This document shows positions 9,096-10,738 of a stretch of 10,738 nucleotides of DNA, piece after piece (position 1 is the first letter of the stretch; each line of letters starts with the position of its first letter). The notes under the pieces were generated by a model. It saw only the letters and a program-made list of their open reading frames with translations, searched no databases and was not told where the DNA came from. The position numbers were made by a program, and so were the translations under genes. The stretch lies in the NCBI GenBank assembly GCA_028565715.1, contig JAOXYC010227904.1:1-10738 (forward strand), read 5' to 3'. Source of the stretch: Phoronis pallida. Lineage: Eukaryota; Phoronida; Phoronidae.

Positions 9096-10610
9096 TGCAT
9101 ACTATTAAATTGCAAGTTGTGACTAGGAGGCAGGTTCAACCTCGCACTATTTGTCCACGGTATTTTCTTTTTAGAAAACGTTTTCATTCATTGGGACGTA
9201 TACAAATTTGAAGATTGATAGAAGGATCTGAGGATTGAAAGTTAAGAACCTGAGGAAATTGGATATTGATTTGGCGGGGAGCCTTCAAGATTTTCCCCAA
9301 TTTCTGTCAGACACCTGCCCTTGGAGCAAGGTCATTGTTGTGCTGAAATATACCATGCAAGATCTCCAATTTAGACAGCTCTTTCACTCATCCCAAAGTC
9401 AATATCTCAACTATAAAAAGAAACACTGCACAGATTTTCCTAAGTGAAATCATAGTTGTTTGCATTTTGCCATGCATGTCAATGGTCCATTGATATTGCG
9501 CCTAGTTTGTGGATTCAGGCAGTGAACATGTGTTGAGTGTTCTTATTGATTGTGTCAGTAAGATACATACAAGTGTTAATTTCATTGTTTTTATTGCGAT
9601 CTGGGAATCTATTCACTCACACCAGTTGTTGGATGCAAAGACGGATTTGGATTCAGATTTGGAATCGCTGATTTCTGATTCATTTCTTTTTTTGTGAACT
9701 GCCAGTCACCATGTGATGATAAGCGAAATTGGTTATTATTGGAAAATTGGTTTTCTGGGGTCTATAAAGAGGACGTTTGCTGATTGTTACCAATTTAGCA
9801 TTACAAGGAACTGCTTCGTGCATTGAATTATTGGAATTTAGAATTATTGGTAAACCTTCTTGGAATGCAGACGTTCAATGGTCATGTTCCTGTAGCCAAG
9901 CATTTGACTGTTTGCTCCCAATGATAAAAAATAATTGAATCTGACTAACGACCTCTGGCACTGACCACTGTTGGAGGACTCCACAGAGGCTTACAGTTTC
10001 TCTCTGGTTTATTATTAACATCTGACTACCAACCTACCAACACAGTACATAAACGCAAGCAGCTTTCTACCCCTGACTCTTATTTTCCTAATTACCGTGA
10101 AGCTTACTGTGGTGAACTCTGGCGGATTCCCCAGTTACCGTGACAACAAGCTGCTGGAATTTCATTGGAAGAGTGCTGGTATGGTCTAGTGTAGGTGAAC
10201 ACATGTGTGGGGAACTGGAGTGGTTACATTGTCACTTGTGATCTCTTGGATGCTGGAAGCTCAGGAATTTGTGGATTTGTGTGAATTTTTTGACAAAATG
10301 AATCCTTGGATTAGTGGAAAGATATGTTGTGAAATTGCCTAAGCCAAGTTAAATTGGCCTAAAGGATACCCTTAGAGTCAATTCCTTTTGGATTCCCCAC
10401 TCAGGAGCCAGATACAAGAATTTAACTTCTGTATTTGTTTTAGCAGGAGGGTTGTGTGTGAGGGGTTGGGTGCTTGATAATTATGAGAAAAATTAGCGCT
10501 TCCAAAACAGGATAAAGTTGCAGGGTTTAAGAAAACAGTGGCATCTGCCTTTAGTTTACAAGGACTGCTAGGATTTATGCCACATGGATAAATGTTGAAA
10601 CTAAGCACTT
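9096..10610. other. Probable upstream flank or first intron, no gene seen
   Basis: Several splice-acceptor-like strings occur, such as TTTTCTTTTTAG ending at 9173 and TATTTGTTTTAG ending at 10443, but I cannot pair them with convincing exons. The open frames 9235-9447 and 9509-9697 open with TTG and GTG and have no recognisable domain. TTACCGTGA occurs twice (10092-10100, 10135-10143). Palindromes are GAAAACGTTTTC (9174-9185) and ACACATGTGT (10199-10208). Given the start codon at 10685, this is plausibly the 5' flank of that gene, or an upstream non-coding exon and intron. Confidence 0.45.
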
Positions 10611-10618
10611 AATAATGC

Positions 10619-10628
10619 TATAAAAAAG
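10619..10628 (+). promoter_or_regulatory. TATA-box-like element
   Basis: TATAAAAAAG matches the metazoan TATA box consensus and lies 66 bases before the proposed start codon. That spacing predicts transcription starting at about 10645-10655 and a 5' leader of roughly 30-40 bases. Many ATG triplets with short frames lie further upstream (for example near 10482, 10577, 10583, 10591 and 10616), so a start below them would give a cleaner leader. In AT-rich DNA a match like this can arise by chance. Confidence 0.35.
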
Positions 10629-10684
10629 GACATCAGGATTAACATTAATAATCAATGTGAGAAGAAAAAGCACATTCTTACAAA

Positions 10685-10738
10685 ATGGATGAAAACAGTC
10701 TTACATCGACACTCAATCGGAGCCCGTTTTCTAGGGGT
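10685..10738 (+). CDS. Partial N-terminus of an unrecognised protein
   Basis: Eighteen codons run from ATG to the window edge without a stop; the product is MDENSLTSTLNRSPFSRG. The start has A at -3 and G at +4, a strong Kozak context, and an in-frame TGA at 10658-10660 shows it is the first ATG of its frame. The codons are richer in CpG and overall GC than the flanking DNA. The peptide is polar, with six Ser or Thr in 18 residues and one Ser-Pro pair. This is typical of disordered N-termini and is no signal peptide or membrane segment. I do not recognise the family. The TATA-like box upstream supports a gene start here. The frame is too short to exclude chance. Confidence 0.4.
   Translation, partial: MDENSLTSTLNRSPFSRG

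Noticed and set aside
9509-9697. 62-codon open frame with an acidic, Asp/Ser-rich end
   Set aside because: It has no ATG, follows a stop immediately, and lacks a clear acceptor or recognisable family. Similar-length frames occur by chance throughout the window.
1-10738. CRISPR array, phage, operon or other prokaryotic system
   Set aside because: There are no regularly spaced repeats, no gene clusters and no long open frames; the composition and SINE-like element point to an animal nuclear genome.

Overview
The window looks like nuclear DNA from an animal, most likely a marine invertebrate and possibly a mollusc. It is AT-rich, has no dense bacterial-type gene packing, and no open frame longer than about 93 codons. 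It carries degenerate tRNA-derived (SINE-like) sequence, short inverted repeats and small tandem duplications. The mollusc suggestion rests only on general composition and on a repeated ATCTCCCCT motif that I remember as common in mollusc non-coding DNA. It is a weak inference.

Almost the whole window is non-coding, either intergenic or intronic. The only coding signal I would defend is at the extreme right edge. There an ATG at 10685 in a good Kozak context opens 18 codons that run off the window. It follows an in-frame stop, and a TATA-like box lies about 66 bases upstream. I do not recognise the protein. If this is the 5' end of a gene, the roughly 10.6 kb to its left is upstream flanking DNA, or an upstream intron if the transcript starts further left.

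Layout: 1-1090 unremarkable, with one short imperfect duplication (114-185). 1088-1260 is an imperfect inverted repeat. 1263-3009 shows nothing firm. 3010-3201 is an imperfect two-copy tandem repeat whose units share a CTACATGTAG palindrome. 3202-4149 shows nothing firm. 4153-4224 is a decayed tRNA-like sequence with a perfect A box. 4225-5550 holds a small nested inverted repeat. About 5555-5749, on the minus strand, is the clearest mobile element: a tRNA-derived SINE with an A-box-like stretch, a good B box, an anticodon-arm remnant, a long inverted repeat and a GNRA-type hairpin near its tail. 5908-5955 is a 24-base direct duplication. 6963-7161 is a compact MITE-like unit with 11-base perfect terminal inverted repeats and several internal hairpins. 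7162-10610 is mostly featureless apart from small repeats and hairpins. 10619-10738 holds the putative promoter and first coding segment.

I found no convincing new biological system. The most interesting structures are the structured SINE and the MITE-like element. Both may be known families that a repeat-library search would name at once.
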